Shown here: positions 42,582 through 52,614 of the stretch, piece after piece
Numbering within the stretch: position 1 is the stretch's first letter
How the letters are laid out: every line of letters begins with the position of its first letter
DNA from: Agarophyton chilense
Taxonomy: Eukaryota > Rhodophyta > Florideophyceae > Gracilariales > Gracilariaceae
Length of the DNA stretch: 64,000 nucleotides
Reading direction: 5' to 3'
NCBI GenBank assembly: GCA_030374765.1
Contig: JARGXX010000013.1
Span: 124,001 to 188,000 of the forward strand
Notes under the pieces: model-generated
Told to the model about the DNA's origin: nothing
The model's database searches: none
What the model saw: only the letters and a program-made list of their open reading frames with translations
Made by a program: the position numbers and the translations under genes

Positions 42582-42990
42582 GAAGAAGAGTTCTGTCGGT
42601 TTGATATTGTTATCAACAACCCTGACCCTGAAAATGAAGGGGCATTTTGGAAATCGAACCAGATCAACACTGGCTTAATATCTCTGGAAGACAAGGAAGA
42701 ACTGTTGCATGAGTACTCCGAATACGACCACACTGCTCAAGAGATGTTATATGGGGAAAATCCTATACATAGATCCGTGTTTGGGCGTCATGGAATTCGG
42801 ACTTTGTCAATGAAAGATTTCAATGAGGTTTCGAAGGATATCCTGCCGCCGTTGTTCAGAGAGGATATTCAAACAATAAGAGAACACTTTCTGAATGCTG
42901 ATACTATTGGATCTTCTCGGAAAGGATATCGACGACGTGGCGTACCTTGGACCTTCTGCCACACCGTCCCTATTTGGATCCCAGGTTGTT
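42582..42990 (+). pseudogene. Possible N-terminal exon of the carrier gene
   Basis: A frame open from 42579 gives a polar, acidic polypeptide (FDIVINNPDPENEGAFW, LISLEDKEELLHEYSEYDHT, SMKDFNEVSKDILPPLFRED) just upstream of the mitochondrial carrier. Calcium-regulated SCaMC/APC carriers have soluble EF-hand N-termini, and the helix-rich acidic character fits, but no proper D-x-D-x-D-G loop is visible. It may be an unrelated exon. It is preceded by a stop at 42576-42578. Confidence 0.3.
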
Positions 42991-43007
42991 AGTAGGAACA
43001 CCATTCC

Positions 43008-43970
43008 AGTAACCACTCGCTCAGCCTTGCAGGCGCATGGATGAAATGGTCCGACTGGATGGCTCTGTGTCTGACTGTAGTAGTGAGCAGGACTGCAGTT
43101 GCTCCCTTAGAAAGGGCAAAGATGCTTATGAAAACTGGAAACCGAGTTTAATACTTAGGAGAATGGATCGCAAGCATGTGGCAGGTGATTGCGGAAGAAT
43201 CCAGCATCAGATGTGCTTTGTTTAGGCAGAACAGAGCCAACATCCTTCGACCGGTTCCCAGTACTATAATTCAAACTGCGTTAGTTACGCGCCTTGCGTC
43301 TTCCCCTGATGCAGCTGCATGGTTTAAGTCGCCGAGGTCGGGGATGAATGAAGACGGTGTGTCTTCCAATGTAACGGGAACGGGCGGCAATCGTACTATG
43401 CTTGCGTTGTTCGCCGGAGGGGTGGCCGGAATGGTAAGTCACACGGCAAGACATCCTTTCGAATCTGTGCGTGCGCGCTTGGCTATGAAAAGGAAGGTCT
43501 TCGAGCCCTATCGTGGCCCTTTTCATGGAGTCAGTGAAGCCATGCGGACATAAGGGGTGCGTAGTATCTATCATGGATTATTCCCTACCCTGGTTGGGAG
43601 CTTCGGTTTTGTGAGCATCACACTGGCTGTGTACGAAACATGCTTATTACCTATCTTGCCGCGACGCAGAATGCCGCGACGCAAAAGCGACCGTTCAAAC
43701 ACGCCGACACCAGGCGGTTTGGTTGCGGCCGGAATTCTAACGAACATGACGAGCCAGTTGGCAACGTATCCTATCGATTCGCGCCGTCTACGAATGCAGG
43801 TTGCTGGATATGATCCTAGATCAGGCTCACAAGTGACAACGTTTTTCAATGCTTGGACAGAAATTGGGAGTCAGATGGGATGGACCGGATATTATCGGGG
43901 TGCGTTGCCGAACCTATTCACGATTGCACCGTCAGCGGCTGTTAGTTTGCTGGTGTATGAACGGTTATGA
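43008..43970 (+). pseudogene. Mitochondrial carrier (SLC25, SCaMC/CoA-carrier-like), two in-frame stops
   Basis: Six-helix carriers move metabolites across the inner mitochondrial membrane. All three repeats are visible in one frame: SRTAVAPLERAKMLM (43080-43125), then LFAGGVAGMVSHTARHPFES with VRARL, and TSQLATYPIDSRRLRMQV. Each carries the P-x-D/E-x-x-R/K signature. The matching G-x-x-x-x-Y/F-x-G elements appear as GVRSIYHGLFPT and GWTGYYRGALPN. The pattern RTAVAPLER plus ANILRPVPSTIIQ resembles ATP-Mg/Pi and CoA carriers. TAA codons interrupt the frame at 43149-43151 and 43551-43553, each at a place where a charged or Gln residue is usual. An acceptor-like TTGCAG precedes the first block at 43026-43031. 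The last frame ends LLVYERL; the usual C-terminal tail is short. Confidence 0.75.
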
Positions 43971-44557
43971 CCTAGTGTTGATGCTATCTACTCAACACGC
44001 TGTTGGGAATTTTCTGTTGCAGTCATCACCGCACGTAAGAACATCGTCGTAGAACTTCAGGGGCTTAGCTCTTTTTATTCTTTTTGGTGCGGTATCATTT
44101 TGTATGAAGACAGTGGTAGTTGTGTACTAATGCTCATGACATTTTATTTACTGACATGGAAATGAAAGACTAACTAAAATGTAGATGCGATTGTACTCCT
44201 GTACAATGGCTAGATTTTGCTTGAAAAGTTATGAACACGTGTTTTGTGCGAAATAATCGATAGTTGTAAGCCGCTTTCTATCGAGAGAATGACGTTTGCG
44301 GGTGTCGATGAGCGGGCACATGAGGTGAAGATAACATGAATAGTTGTGGCTCCACATATGTAGGACTTGAACACAGTAAGCGCTGTGATGATGCGGTAAC
44401 ATGCGCATTGTAGGACATTGCTACCATCTGTAGTCATCCCAATGAGCAACTGCACGAGTGATGTATCGAAAAAAGAACGAACGTTAATATCGATTTCGCG
44501 CTCACGTTCAATTATGCGCTCTACAGACTTGAAAAGACAACACGTAACACAACGTAC

Positions 44558-44806
44558 ATTGCGATACATGAAACCACGATCTCCACGTAATGTTTGAATC
44601 AAGTTATAAGCGACAGAAGTTCCTGGAATAAATGCAATGGACCCAACAGCAATAAAGGAAATCGATGTAGCCTGATCTCTTTCGCGAAAGCCGACGAGTA
44701 AAAAAGAAATACCGAAACCGAAAAGAAATAATGCTACGAAGGTTGTTCTCCAAGGAAATGGTGTTCCATTCACCTGCAGCCCATCGACGAAAGAGATGTG
44801 CATCAT
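44558..44806 (-). CDS. TMEM230/TMEM134-like membrane protein, exon
   Basis: The minus strand encodes FPWRTTFVALFLFGFGISFL (first membrane segment), a short polar loop, SISFIAVGSIAFIPGTSVAY (second membrane segment), then NLIQTLRGDRGFMYRN. The pattern P-W-x-T, two helices, L/I-P-G, Y and R-G-x-x-G-F/Y is that of the DUF872 (TMEM230/TMEM134) family, small proteins of endosomal and secretory vesicles. Right after MYRN comes GTACGTT (44557-44551), a good donor site, which would explain why the open frame beyond it does not resemble the family. The family usually ends a few residues later, so one more small exon is expected. Start at Met 44806 or 44803; an upstream exon is possible. Confidence 0.55.
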
Positions 44807-45364
44807 TGTAGCGACTTTGCGAAGTGTCGTACAAATGGGCTGGAATGTCTTCCTGAAAAGTGTGTCAGAGAGTGGTGCTGCGGTCGGTTTTGGCGCTTAG
44901 TTGAGTGACGAACCTCTCTATAGGAGCTGTTGTTAGAGAAAGATAGAGTTGGCTGTGGTCGCAATATCTCAGGTTCGGGATGAAGAGCGAAGACGAAGGC
45001 AACAAACAAAGCAAAGCACGGAAGCATAACCTCACGAAGCAATCGCCTTTGCGTAAACCTTGACAAGGCGCCCCACAATGCACGCGCGACTTGAAAACGC
45101 CCCTTTCACAAGTCCCCAGCATGCATGCGCTGTGAGAGCGTGCGAGCGTGTGCGCGAGCTCACGGATCCTCTCTTGGTCAGAACATTGCCCACAAGTGCG
45201 ATGATCGGCGTGCAATTTTATACACCGAGTGTTCCAGTTCACACTGCCCCATGTTGAACTGGTTTCGGCCGTATTTGGAATGCCTGTCATGTTGCGTCCA
45301 CCTATAGGACACTAGCAGGCACATAAATTAGATTTCTAAAAATTGGCCTTGGCCGAATGGACAT
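44807..45364. other. Upstream region of the TMEM230-like exon; no certain gene
   Basis: Open minus-strand frames (45290-44865 and 45078-44803) have no recognisable features. The region separates the TMEM230-like exon (minus) from the intron-like array (plus), so it could hold a divergent promoter. GC-rich CGAGCGTGTGCGCGAGC near 45143 suggests a promoter-like island. Confidence 0.35.
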
Positions 45365-46500
45365 GTGCCGGACACCCTTCGGTCCTTACAGCGCATACTG
45401 GGCTACTTAACGGTACATTACTGTACCAACTCTGATCACATACAAGGTTCATCGGGCTACGTTGCTTTGGTGTGTTTCGTCTCCTTCTGGTTGCTAACAT
45501 GGGAAACCTATTTCAGCGGCCCTCATGGTGATGAACAGGTGGGTTAGCTACGTTTCCTGCTCTGCAATCTGGACGGAGACCTGACATATTTTTGACTGTG
45601 GCTGCGAAGCGACAGAAAACTAGAATGGGGGGGCAGGATTCGTTTAGTTAAAGGTGGGTGCGAGTGCTACTAGTGTCTCGTAGAGATTGAGAAAGGATAT
45701 CTGACATGTTCTTGTTTTCTGCTGCGAAGCGACGGAGAGGAAAGATTGGGTGGGGAGGGGAACTTCCCTGAAGAAAGTGAATCAAGCAAGTTGCTTAGAC
45801 GGTGAGTGCGTCCCTGAGGAAATTTCTTTCTATTATTGACGGAGATCTGACTTGTATTTCTTTATTGTTACGACAGTGCGGGCGACGTTGTATGAAGGGG
45901 GAATGATGGAAGTGCGGGTAAATGCGAGTGCTACTGGTGTCTGGTATTGATTTTGGAAAGAGTTCTGACATGTTATTTTTTGCTGCTGCGCAGCGCCAGA
46001 AAGGAGCGATTGGGTGAGGAAGGGGATCTTCTAGAAGGACTGGGCCGAGCAGGTTTCATTGGAGGTGAGTGCGTCATTGAGGTAATTCGGTTTCGATTTT
46101 TGGTGGAAGTCTGACTCATATTTCTTCCTTGTTACGACAGTGATTGTTCGGGAAATGGTGGCATCACATGTAAGTGCGAGCTGCAATCGTATCTTGTATG
46201 CGCTAGGGAAGGAGATCTGACTTGCCGTTGTTTGCTGCTGCAAGAGGACAGGGAGGCAAGACTGGACGAGAGGTGTTATAAGTGGTCGCTATAGAAGTGA
46301 GTGTCGTGCTGATGTGGTTTGGGTTTGTTTTGTGACGGAGATCTGACTTTTGTCTATTTTTTGATGCGAATGCAGAAAGTGGAGACCAGACAAGGAGCAC
46401 ATTTTTGCAGAGGTAAGTTTGTTTATATGGAATGTGCTTGCACGAAGCCAGGAATTGCGCTCTAACTTGTGTGATTTTGTGATGTCTATCTAGTTATGTA
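45365..46500 (+). repeat. Tandem array of exon/intron-like units (~260 bp period)
   Basis: A block recurs at about 45728, 45991 and 46246, with a partial copy at 45608. Each has an acceptor-like part (TCTGAC branch-type motif, pyrimidine run, CTGCTGCGAAG or GCGCAG), a ~45-72-base exon-like part (for example CGACGGAGAGGAAAGATTGG and CGCCAGAAAGGAGCGATTGG), a donor GTGAGTGCG, a second branch-type ATCTGACTTG, an acceptor GTTACGACAG, a 29-41-base exon-like part, then donor GTAAATGCGAG or GTAAGTGCGAG. The exon-like parts share one protein-compatible frame (ERLGGEGNF versus ERLGEEGDL), yet joined frames meet stops. Before it, 45365-45538 is an exon-like frame with one membrane segment (YVALVCFVSFWLLTWETYF) ending in AG/GTGGGT. 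Confidence 0.6.
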
Positions 46501-46511
46501 GGAAGTTTTGA

Positions 46512-46745
46512 TTGATGGAGGGTGACCTGGTGTACCACTTGGCCGGTTTTCTTATAATGGAGGGTTCTTCGAGCCGCGCTTCGCGCGAAGCGAAGCGAAG
46601 CGCAACGATCGGAGGACGAGACGCAAAGCAGGTCAACGCATGTGAATTGGGAAGATCTCATTTCACGTGCAATGGGGACCCGTTTCGGGTCTCAGTTGCA
46701 GGATCGCAGTATTACGCACTAGCCATTAGGGTCATTAGAAGATAG
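46512..46745 (+). CDS. Small ORF following the intron-like array (77 aa)
   Basis: The frame (MMEGDLVYHLAGFLIMEGSS...) lies right after an acceptor-like CTATCTAG at 46485-46492, so it could be the last exon of the same transcript. It has an Arg/Lys/Ser stretch encoded by the GCGAAGC-repeat palindrome at 46577-46592, then ELGRSHFTCNGDPFRVSVAG, and ends at 46745. No family was recognised. Confidence 0.3.
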   Translation: MMEGDLVYHLAGFLIMEGSSSRASREAKRSATIGGRDAKQVNACELGRSHFTCNGDPFRVSVAGSQYYALAIRVIRR

Positions 46746-47199
46746 TAAATTGAATTTGCAAGGAATTTGAACGGTTCATACTAGCTACGATACCTGCGCA
46801 AAATGAATGATCATGCGCTAGATAGCGTTCAGTATACCTTTCATTGTCGGTTGAATTCATGGTCTAGAATTAATGAGTATCGAAAGATACCTCCCAAGTT
46901 TTCTTCCATTCTTCCTATTGTGTCGGTGTTAGTACGGAAGTTTGATAGTTTTCTACATTCTCCCCAAAATTCAATTGGGCTAGTATTTTTGCGATAGATA
47001 TTCTGGCATCAAAATTCTGCGAATTTTTGAATGCTAAACATAGACATTCTAGCAGACCCAAACTAGAAACCTAGCACCCAATACTGGCTTTCCGAAAACA
47101 CAGACGCAGCTGTGCTAGACAATGATCCACCGAAAGTCGACAAAGTTAAGTGCGGATCAGTTTCTAAGTCAATTTTTCAACAGTGAAGTCAGCCGGGCT
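46746..47199. other. No gene seen; 5' side of the copia element
   Basis: AT-rich sequence. The 5' LTR and gag of the copia element should be here or further left, but no match to the candidate 3' LTR at 50578-50918 is visible, so the element is probably 5'-truncated. Confidence 0.4.
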
Positions 47200-47530
47200 C
47201 CACCCTGATCTTAACCCAATCTTATATGAGGGAGCTCCTACTTCGACAGGTGGCATTGATGAGGCAACCGCGATCTGAGATGGGCTTGGTATCTCTCTTA
47301 CGCTAGACCCTCTAAGCGGCGATTACCTCCATGGTTGGGGTCATACTGCTGCAAATACCAGGCCGATTATATGTTCGCGGATACTAGTAATCAAAGACGT
47401 TAACGGTCGACCTATAGCTATCCCTTTTGATCTGGTCCAGGGATCGTCACCATTGCTGATCGGCTTGGACATCAAGCGATACTCCGATACACTAAACGGT
47501 CCGAAACAATCAACATTTCATTTCAAACGC
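47200..47530 (+). pseudogene. Copia protease region
   Basis: The frame gives NPILYEGAPTSTGGIDEA, where a D-x-G-A-type active site is expected; the catalytic Asp seems replaced by Tyr (Y-E-G-A-P). Downstream LHGWGHTAANTRPIICSRIL and IPFDLVQGSSPLLIGLDI have the strand pattern and final hydrophobic-G-x-D of a retroviral-type protease. A TGA at 47273-47275 interrupts the frame, which then joins the frame starting at 47453. The role would be cleavage of the polyprotein. Confidence 0.5.
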
Positions 47531-48735
47531 TCAATGGACTCTGCTGAACGTGTGTTCTTGACATACATTTGTAATGATAGCTGTGGTAACGACCGACTCC
47601 GCCTGTACATTGTACCACACCGTAGGTCTACTAAACGCACCCTGCCTAGTAGCTCTGGAAGGAATAGGGATAGTAAGGCATTGAAAAATATAGACCGCTT
47701 CACGCACGCCACCTCTGCTGAAATGAAAGCAATACTGGACGATGCGGATAAATTGAAGGACGAACTGTCTCGTACATGCGACATCATACAAGGCGCCTGC
47801 CACATATGCGCGTCAAATGGTCGACTTGCGTCGCGTAAGAAGATATCGGTTAACCACGTCAACGAATCTGTGCAAGCAGAGATCCTTGCCGCCTATATTG
47901 GCGGCGAGAAATACGAAGTGCTGAACATCATAGATGGAGGCACTAACTATGGCGAACGTGACATTGTTGCAAGAAGGGAAGCGAAAGAGTTGACAAACAG
48001 GCTTGAATCGGAATGGATCTACCACCACGGTGCGCCGAAATACCTCAGTGGGGACCCTGAGCTGACCAATATTGTGCTAACCAAACTTCTATCTTCGCAC
48101 GGCATCACCATTAAAGACAGACCAGCAAGATCTTCTTCGAAGAATGGCAAAGTCTTGCGGAACAATGGCCTGTTCAAATCCATACTATCCCGTATTGCAA
48201 AGGAGAACACGACAGCCACACCCAGAACGCTTGTCGCCCGCGCATCATTCCTGAGTAACCTCTTTCACGGAAACTCCAAACTGAACGCGTTCCAATTAGC
48301 AAGAGGATACTCGCCATCAGTTCTGGGAATACCCTCGATATGAGTAAAAGAATAGCTACTCACAGCACATAAGCGCACTGCAGCAACACGGGCACTACAG
48401 AAAGTAATGAGGGTGCACAACAACCACTGAACACCACCGCACTCTATTAACCCAGGCACTTTCATCTGGGTATATTATAATACATCAAAGCAGAATGATC
48501 CTCTTCGATGGATCAAAACCACAGTTATCGACTCCAAGCCGTTCCACGTACGTTGTCTGAGATCTAATAGAAGACCTCCAATGAGAGTGGCATAGGAGCA
48601 CATGAGACTCATACCGGAAGGGAAGCTTGCAGAAGAATTACAGGAAAGAATCCTGCAAGATATCTTCGCCGAAGACACACCCCCTACAGCTTTCGAGGAG
48701 GAACCACAAGATGTACAAGAGCACACCCAAGCCAA
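47531..48735 (+). pseudogene. Copia integrase
   Basis: A zinc-binding CxxC (GACHICASNGR) is followed by the core: EVLNIIDGGTNYGERDI (first Asp), YLSGDPELTNIVLTKLLSSH (second Asp) and PARSSSKNGKVLRNNGLFKS, where the catalytic Glu expected at x-V-E-R-K-N is Leu. The frame is open from 47453 to 48343. After a stop, a C-terminal part in another frame reads DPLRWIKTTVIDSKPFHVRC and LIPEGKLAEELQERILQD (48490-48665), like the tail of copia integrases. Non-functional because of the lost Glu and the breaks. Confidence 0.68.
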
Positions 48736-49675
48736 ATAGATAATGTTAGACGTCTTTGGTCCAGAAATTCTGACATCCGATGAAGAATTAGAACCTTCGA
48801 CGACACATTCTTCTTTCTTCGCTAAAAAAATTTATCGGAAATCCTACGCGAGACATTGGGAAGTCAATTATTCAGGGTCCTAATGAAGATGCTAACATAG
48901 AGCTTCAATCAAACGAACAGCATGTGCTGAACGAGATTTATAATGCGGTTGTTAGCGCACAGGTTTCTCGAAAAAAATGGACTGTGCACTGCAGTGGATA
49001 TTGGACAAAGCCGTCGACGGAGAACTAGAAAAGGCTTGGAAAGGAGCCTACGTCGAGGTCCCCGAATTCACAATACCTCGACAAGCGAATATTATTAGCT
49101 CACAAGTGGTGTACAATAAAGAACGAGGAGAAGGACAAAAAGTGCTGGAAAGCTAGGCTTTGCACGCATGGAAATAGATATTAAGAGAAAGAGAATATAC
49201 GAAATGATTCGGCAAATGCCCAATTCGATATCATACGTAATGTCCCCTCATTCTCTACGATTATCAAGTTTCACCTTGGATGTATTGACATTAAGGGCTC
49301 TTATCTTCAGAGTGGGCCGATTAAACGCGAACTGTATGTTCGACCTCCAAGCGAATAGAGAGGGAAACGAAATAAAATATGGAAATTAATCAACGACCAT
49401 ACGGGATCAGCGAGGCCGGACGGCAGTGGGCTACAGTTATAGAGTTGGCTTTTGTCTGATGTAAAATTTCATAGAGCGTTTGGAGTGAGCCAGCTGTACA
49501 TAAGACGGAGAACAAAATGGGAATATCAAGACTCGCAAAGCTCACTGATGATCTACTGATCTCGGGTTCAGACCAAGACATGCAAGCTTTCACAGATGAG
49601 ATTCGTTGAAGGTTTAAGATCAGTAAGGCCATCGTTAATGAAGAGATTCCATTCAATCGGTGCACTATCAAACAA
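48736..49675 (+). pseudogene. Copia RT, largely unreadable
   Basis: Between the integrase tail and the RT connection, only short frames remain, among them 49168-49389 with FTLDVLTLRALIFRVGRLN. No Y-V-D-D motif was found. By position this must be the body of reverse transcriptase. Many stops and frameshifts. Confidence 0.45.
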
Positions 49676-50511
49676 TTGAAGGACTTTATCATACAATTGT
49701 CTATGAAAGAGTACGCAAATGATATTAAGCCAATTAATATCAGCAATTACAGAAAGATCAAGGAGAAAGACAGGGCCTTAACACATGAGATTGGGTCATA
49801 TCGCAAGATGGCCGGAGATCTTATTTGGCTCGGATACGGAGCACTACCCCAAGCAAAATTCTTTGGTTCATTGATGCAGCAGAGAATTCCACAATTGACA
49901 GTCGCTCAGCTGTTGGACGCCAATCGAACACTTTCTGAACTTCGCAATCTATGACTTTTGATTACATTACAACACCCAGTGGGTAAGATTACATCTGGCG
50001 AGGTCGTCTCCTTTTCGGATGCTTCGTTTAACATATCAAAGAACCAGCAGTACGGGCAAAAGGGGATTGTCCGTGGTCATAGGTTCAGAACAACAGACGG
50101 AAATGCTTCTACACATCATGTAATTGATTTGACCAGCATGAATCAAAGAAGAGTTTTGTATTCGTCGTATGGAGCAGAAATCATTACATGCACCGACGCT
50201 GACGAGAAAGGGTTTAATATCAAAGGAACAATGAAATCTATATTTCCTGCAGGCACATTCCCGCATATTCTAAACGTTGACTCGAACGGACTGTTTGGCT
50301 CAATTACTACGCTACACGAAAGCAAAGAGTATAGATAGAGACAGACGGTACAGCGCATCATAAATTCCTTTGAATCGAGGAAACTCGATACACTACGTTG
50401 GATCCAAGGGAAGGTTAATATCGCAGATGCTCTGGCAAAATATAACCCGGTATCTCCCCGTATGTCGAATCGGGTCGCAGCCGCAGGAACCCTTTTTTTA
50501 CCCGACCACAA
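49676..50511 (+). pseudogene. Copia RT connection and RNase H
   Basis: The segment YRKMAGDLIWLGYGALPQAK and SLMQQRIPQLTVAQLLDAN is the region after RT in Ty1/copia. RNase H follows: EVVSFSDASFNISKNQQYGQ (first Asp), YSSYGAEIITCTDADEKGFN (Glu), LNVDSNGLFGSITTLHESKE (third Asp), and the end LRWIQGKVNIADALAKYNP. Stops fall at 49952 and 50336 but the frame otherwise holds. RNase H active-site residues look intact, so this part decayed less than RT. Confidence 0.75.
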
Positions 50512-50577
50512 ATCTTTCTCATTGAATAGTAATACATGGACGTAGTTGCAGCAAATAATTACTGCAACTGCGGGGTA

Positions 50578-50918
50578 TGTGGAATTGATGAGGCGGTAGA
50601 GCAGTCATGGGTGCCTTATGAATTTAATGTGCTATATTGAAAAGCACAGCGTTTTGCATTAAGCAAACATGATCGGGCTATAACGCCCATTGCGATTATC
50701 AGCACAGAACGACAGTCAGTGCCCAAGCGAACGGGCACAAGCACATGACGAATATGACATACGAAGACCTATCCTTAGGTCCAGTAAACAGAGGTGAGCA
50801 CGCAGAGAGAGCGGGCGGAACCCAGCGCTGTGCTGAATCTCGTCTTTGCATATCCCAGACTCTATAGATACACCCCACTGTTAATATGACTGGGAACGTT
50901 GACCGAAACGTTACAACA
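50578..50918 (+). repeat. Candidate copia 3' LTR
   Basis: After the RNase H end and a purine-containing CTGCGGGGTA, the sequence starts TGTGGAATTG and ends TTACAACA at 50918, obeying the TG..CA rule with a length of 341 bp. A CTCTATAGATACACC near 50860 could act as a TATA region. No second copy exists in the window, so the right edge is a guess. Confidence 0.38.
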
Positions 50919-51001
50919 GTACAAAACTCGCTCACGTATACCGCCTTCGTCGCCTGTACCCATCCATTTAACACCTCATCTTAGCATTCCTCCGTCGTTG
51001 A

Positions 51002-51694
51002 TCTCAGTGCCTCCATCTCTCAATTCGGGGAGCACCAGCCACGGCCACTCACTATTTCTTTGTCTACAACGCAGTTACGACTTCCGGCCGGTCCATAGTA
51101 CTTCTGCGTCTCCGACAAGCCCTCGCAAATTGCTCTTCCTTATACGACGCCTTCAATCTCCCGCTCGCCATTTTTCAGACTGCCGTCGTTCTGGAGTTCG
51201 TTCACAGGCTAACGGGCATCATTCGCGCTTCGGTTGCAACAACTGCGCTACAAATCACTTCGCGTCCCATTTTCGTGTGGGGTATTTCCCACCTTGTTGT
51301 TTCAGTTCGACACTGTCTTTCCTTCACCACCACGGTCTTGGCGTGGGTCCTTACAGAAAGACTGCGCTACTTGTACTTCACCGTATCATCTGTGGCTACT
51401 CACGTTCCGTACTGGCTCACTTATATCAGGTATTCCACCTTCTTTCCCCTATATCATCTTAGTGCGTCTAGCGAATGGTTCACAATGTACGCAGCAGTTC
51501 CATAAATGCGCCACTCCAAATTGATCTCTATTCCATTACCGAATCGCTATTACTTCGCCTTTGACTACTATCTGTGATCTATTATTGTTATTGCACTTTA
51601 CATACATGGAATAACCCACATGTAATTACACATGCTTCGCCAACGACGTAAAAACATAGCCGTCCCGGCTGTCATAGGAGCCAAAGCAGCATAA
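51002..51694 (+). pseudogene. 3-hydroxyacyl-CoA dehydratase (HACD/PHS1 family), three in-frame stops
   Basis: This enzyme performs the third step of very-long-chain fatty-acid elongation in the ER membrane. One frame carries the entire family pattern: FFVYNAVTTSGRSIVLL, LPLAIFQTAVVLEFVHRLTG, TALQITSRPIFVWGISH, TVLAWVLTERLRYLYFTV, then WLTYIRYSTFFPLYHLSASS ending in Glu. That Tyr and Glu, seven residues apart (Y-H-L-S-A-S-S-E), fit the catalytic pair of yeast Phs1. After a TAA (51503-51505) the same frame continues with LISIPLPNRYYFAFDYYL, then TGA (51575-51577), then a membrane segment, TAA (51623-51625) and LHMLRQRRKNI, the typical C-terminus. Length 231 aa equals the family. The N-terminal Met is not found; TCTCAG at 51002-51007 may be an acceptor site. 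Confidence 0.8.
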
Positions 51695-51784
51695 TTACCC
51701 AACTGATGGCGACTCCACTTCCACATTTCGAATTCAAGAGCAAACTCATCTGCATTTATCAACAACAGTCGCTTTATCAGTTTA

Positions 51785-52286
51785 TGTATTTACTGCAATT
51801 TGTCGACTGCTCATTGTGCATAATGTCATCTTCAACTAGGATGATGAGGTTTTCCTTGGTACCTTTGTCTTTGAATCCATGTGTTCGACAGTACATTTTC
51901 AACTCCGTTTTCTTCAACTTTCATAGAGGACCATCGTGTAGCCTACTGGTATACATCGAATGATCGCACGCGTATTGCGTCTCTACTATCGCCCCTTTTC
52001 TCTTTTTTAGCGTTTTCGGGAGCCGCTTTGCTTTCTGTGACGCGCTTTTTGTGCTCTTTCTATAGTGCAATTCGGCCTCTTCAACAACGTCCAAGTTGGC
52101 CCTTGCCTCAACTTTTTTTAGTTCTTTCATTTCTGAAGCGGCTCTGCTCTGCATTTCGTCCAATTCGGGATTCAGCAATTCGTCCCGCGGTTGATAGGTG
52201 CATTCAATTTCGGCCGCGTTTTCAATTCCTGTGTAAATTCGTTGAAAGTCCTGGTTAAGAGAACTCTTGGGTGAGTAATGCTTCAA
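51785..52286 (-). pseudogene. SAP-domain protein with coiled region, one in-frame stop
   Basis: The minus-strand frame 52286-51921 encodes a charged helical region (ELDEMQSRAASEMKELKKVE, LPKTLKKRKGAIV), stops with TGA, and continues in the same frame with LKKTELKMYCRTHGFKDKGT then KENLIILVEDD. This fits the SAP motif (L-x-x-Y/E-L-K-x-x-C-x-x-x-G-L/F-x-x-x-G-x-K-x-x-L-I), a DNA/RNA-binding helix pair found in chromatin and repair proteins. The frame ends TNCSKYIN. The upstream side is cut 320 bp away by the family-C retrotransposon. The rest of the gene may lie beyond that element at 61470-62556 (minus). Confidence 0.45.
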
Positions 52287-52609
52287 ATTTTACTCGTTAA
52301 CCATCTTTAGCGCAAAAGAAACGGAGTTTGAACCGTTCATTTCTACAATTACGTTTTATTCTTTCTTTTCTACATTTACTTTTAGTTTCATTTCTCCCAT
52401 TTCCTTACGTCAGTCCATGTAGACATCGTCTTCGTACGGGAGGTAATGCAACTGAAAAATCCTTGTACGCATTGTTCTATATCCTCCGCGAACTCTTTCT
52501 CTTGCGGCACGAGCGCCGCGAATCTCATTCCAACGCTCGTAACAGCGGAAGGTTTTACTGCTACAATTTTGATCACCTTCCTTCGAAGCATACAGTTCTA
52601 TAGTGTGGC

Positions 52610-52614
52610 AAACG
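52610..52614. repeat. Left target-site duplication AAACG of family-C element
   Basis: AAACG directly precedes the left LTR and recurs directly after the right LTR at 61465-61469. Five bases is the usual Ty3/gypsy duplication. It shows a simple integration event. Confidence 0.9.

Larger units (their letters stand above)
47200..50918 (+). mobile_element. Ty1/copia element, 5'-truncated and degraded
   Basis: Protease, integrase, RT C-terminal part and RNase H follow in that order, with integrase before RT, which defines Ty1/copia. Much of RT (about 48740-49600) is unreadable. A candidate 3' LTR closes the element. The protease and RNase H motifs are those seen in copia-type elements of algae as far as I can tell from memory, but I cannot name the lineage. 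Confidence 0.75.

Noticed and set aside
42900-42960. EF-hand in front of the SLC25 carrier
   Set aside because: The acidic helix-loop-helix resemblance is weak and the loop lacks the D-x-D/N-x-D/S-G pattern.
50578-50918. 5' LTR partner of the copia element upstream of 47200
   Set aside because: No matching sequence found at 46400-47200, so only a candidate 3' LTR is reported.
43149-51625. TAA as a sense codon (alternative nuclear code)
   Set aside because: The retroelements carry TAA, TAG and TGA in similar numbers at non-conserved positions, and the HACD stops replace different residue types. Plain pseudogene decay explains the data.
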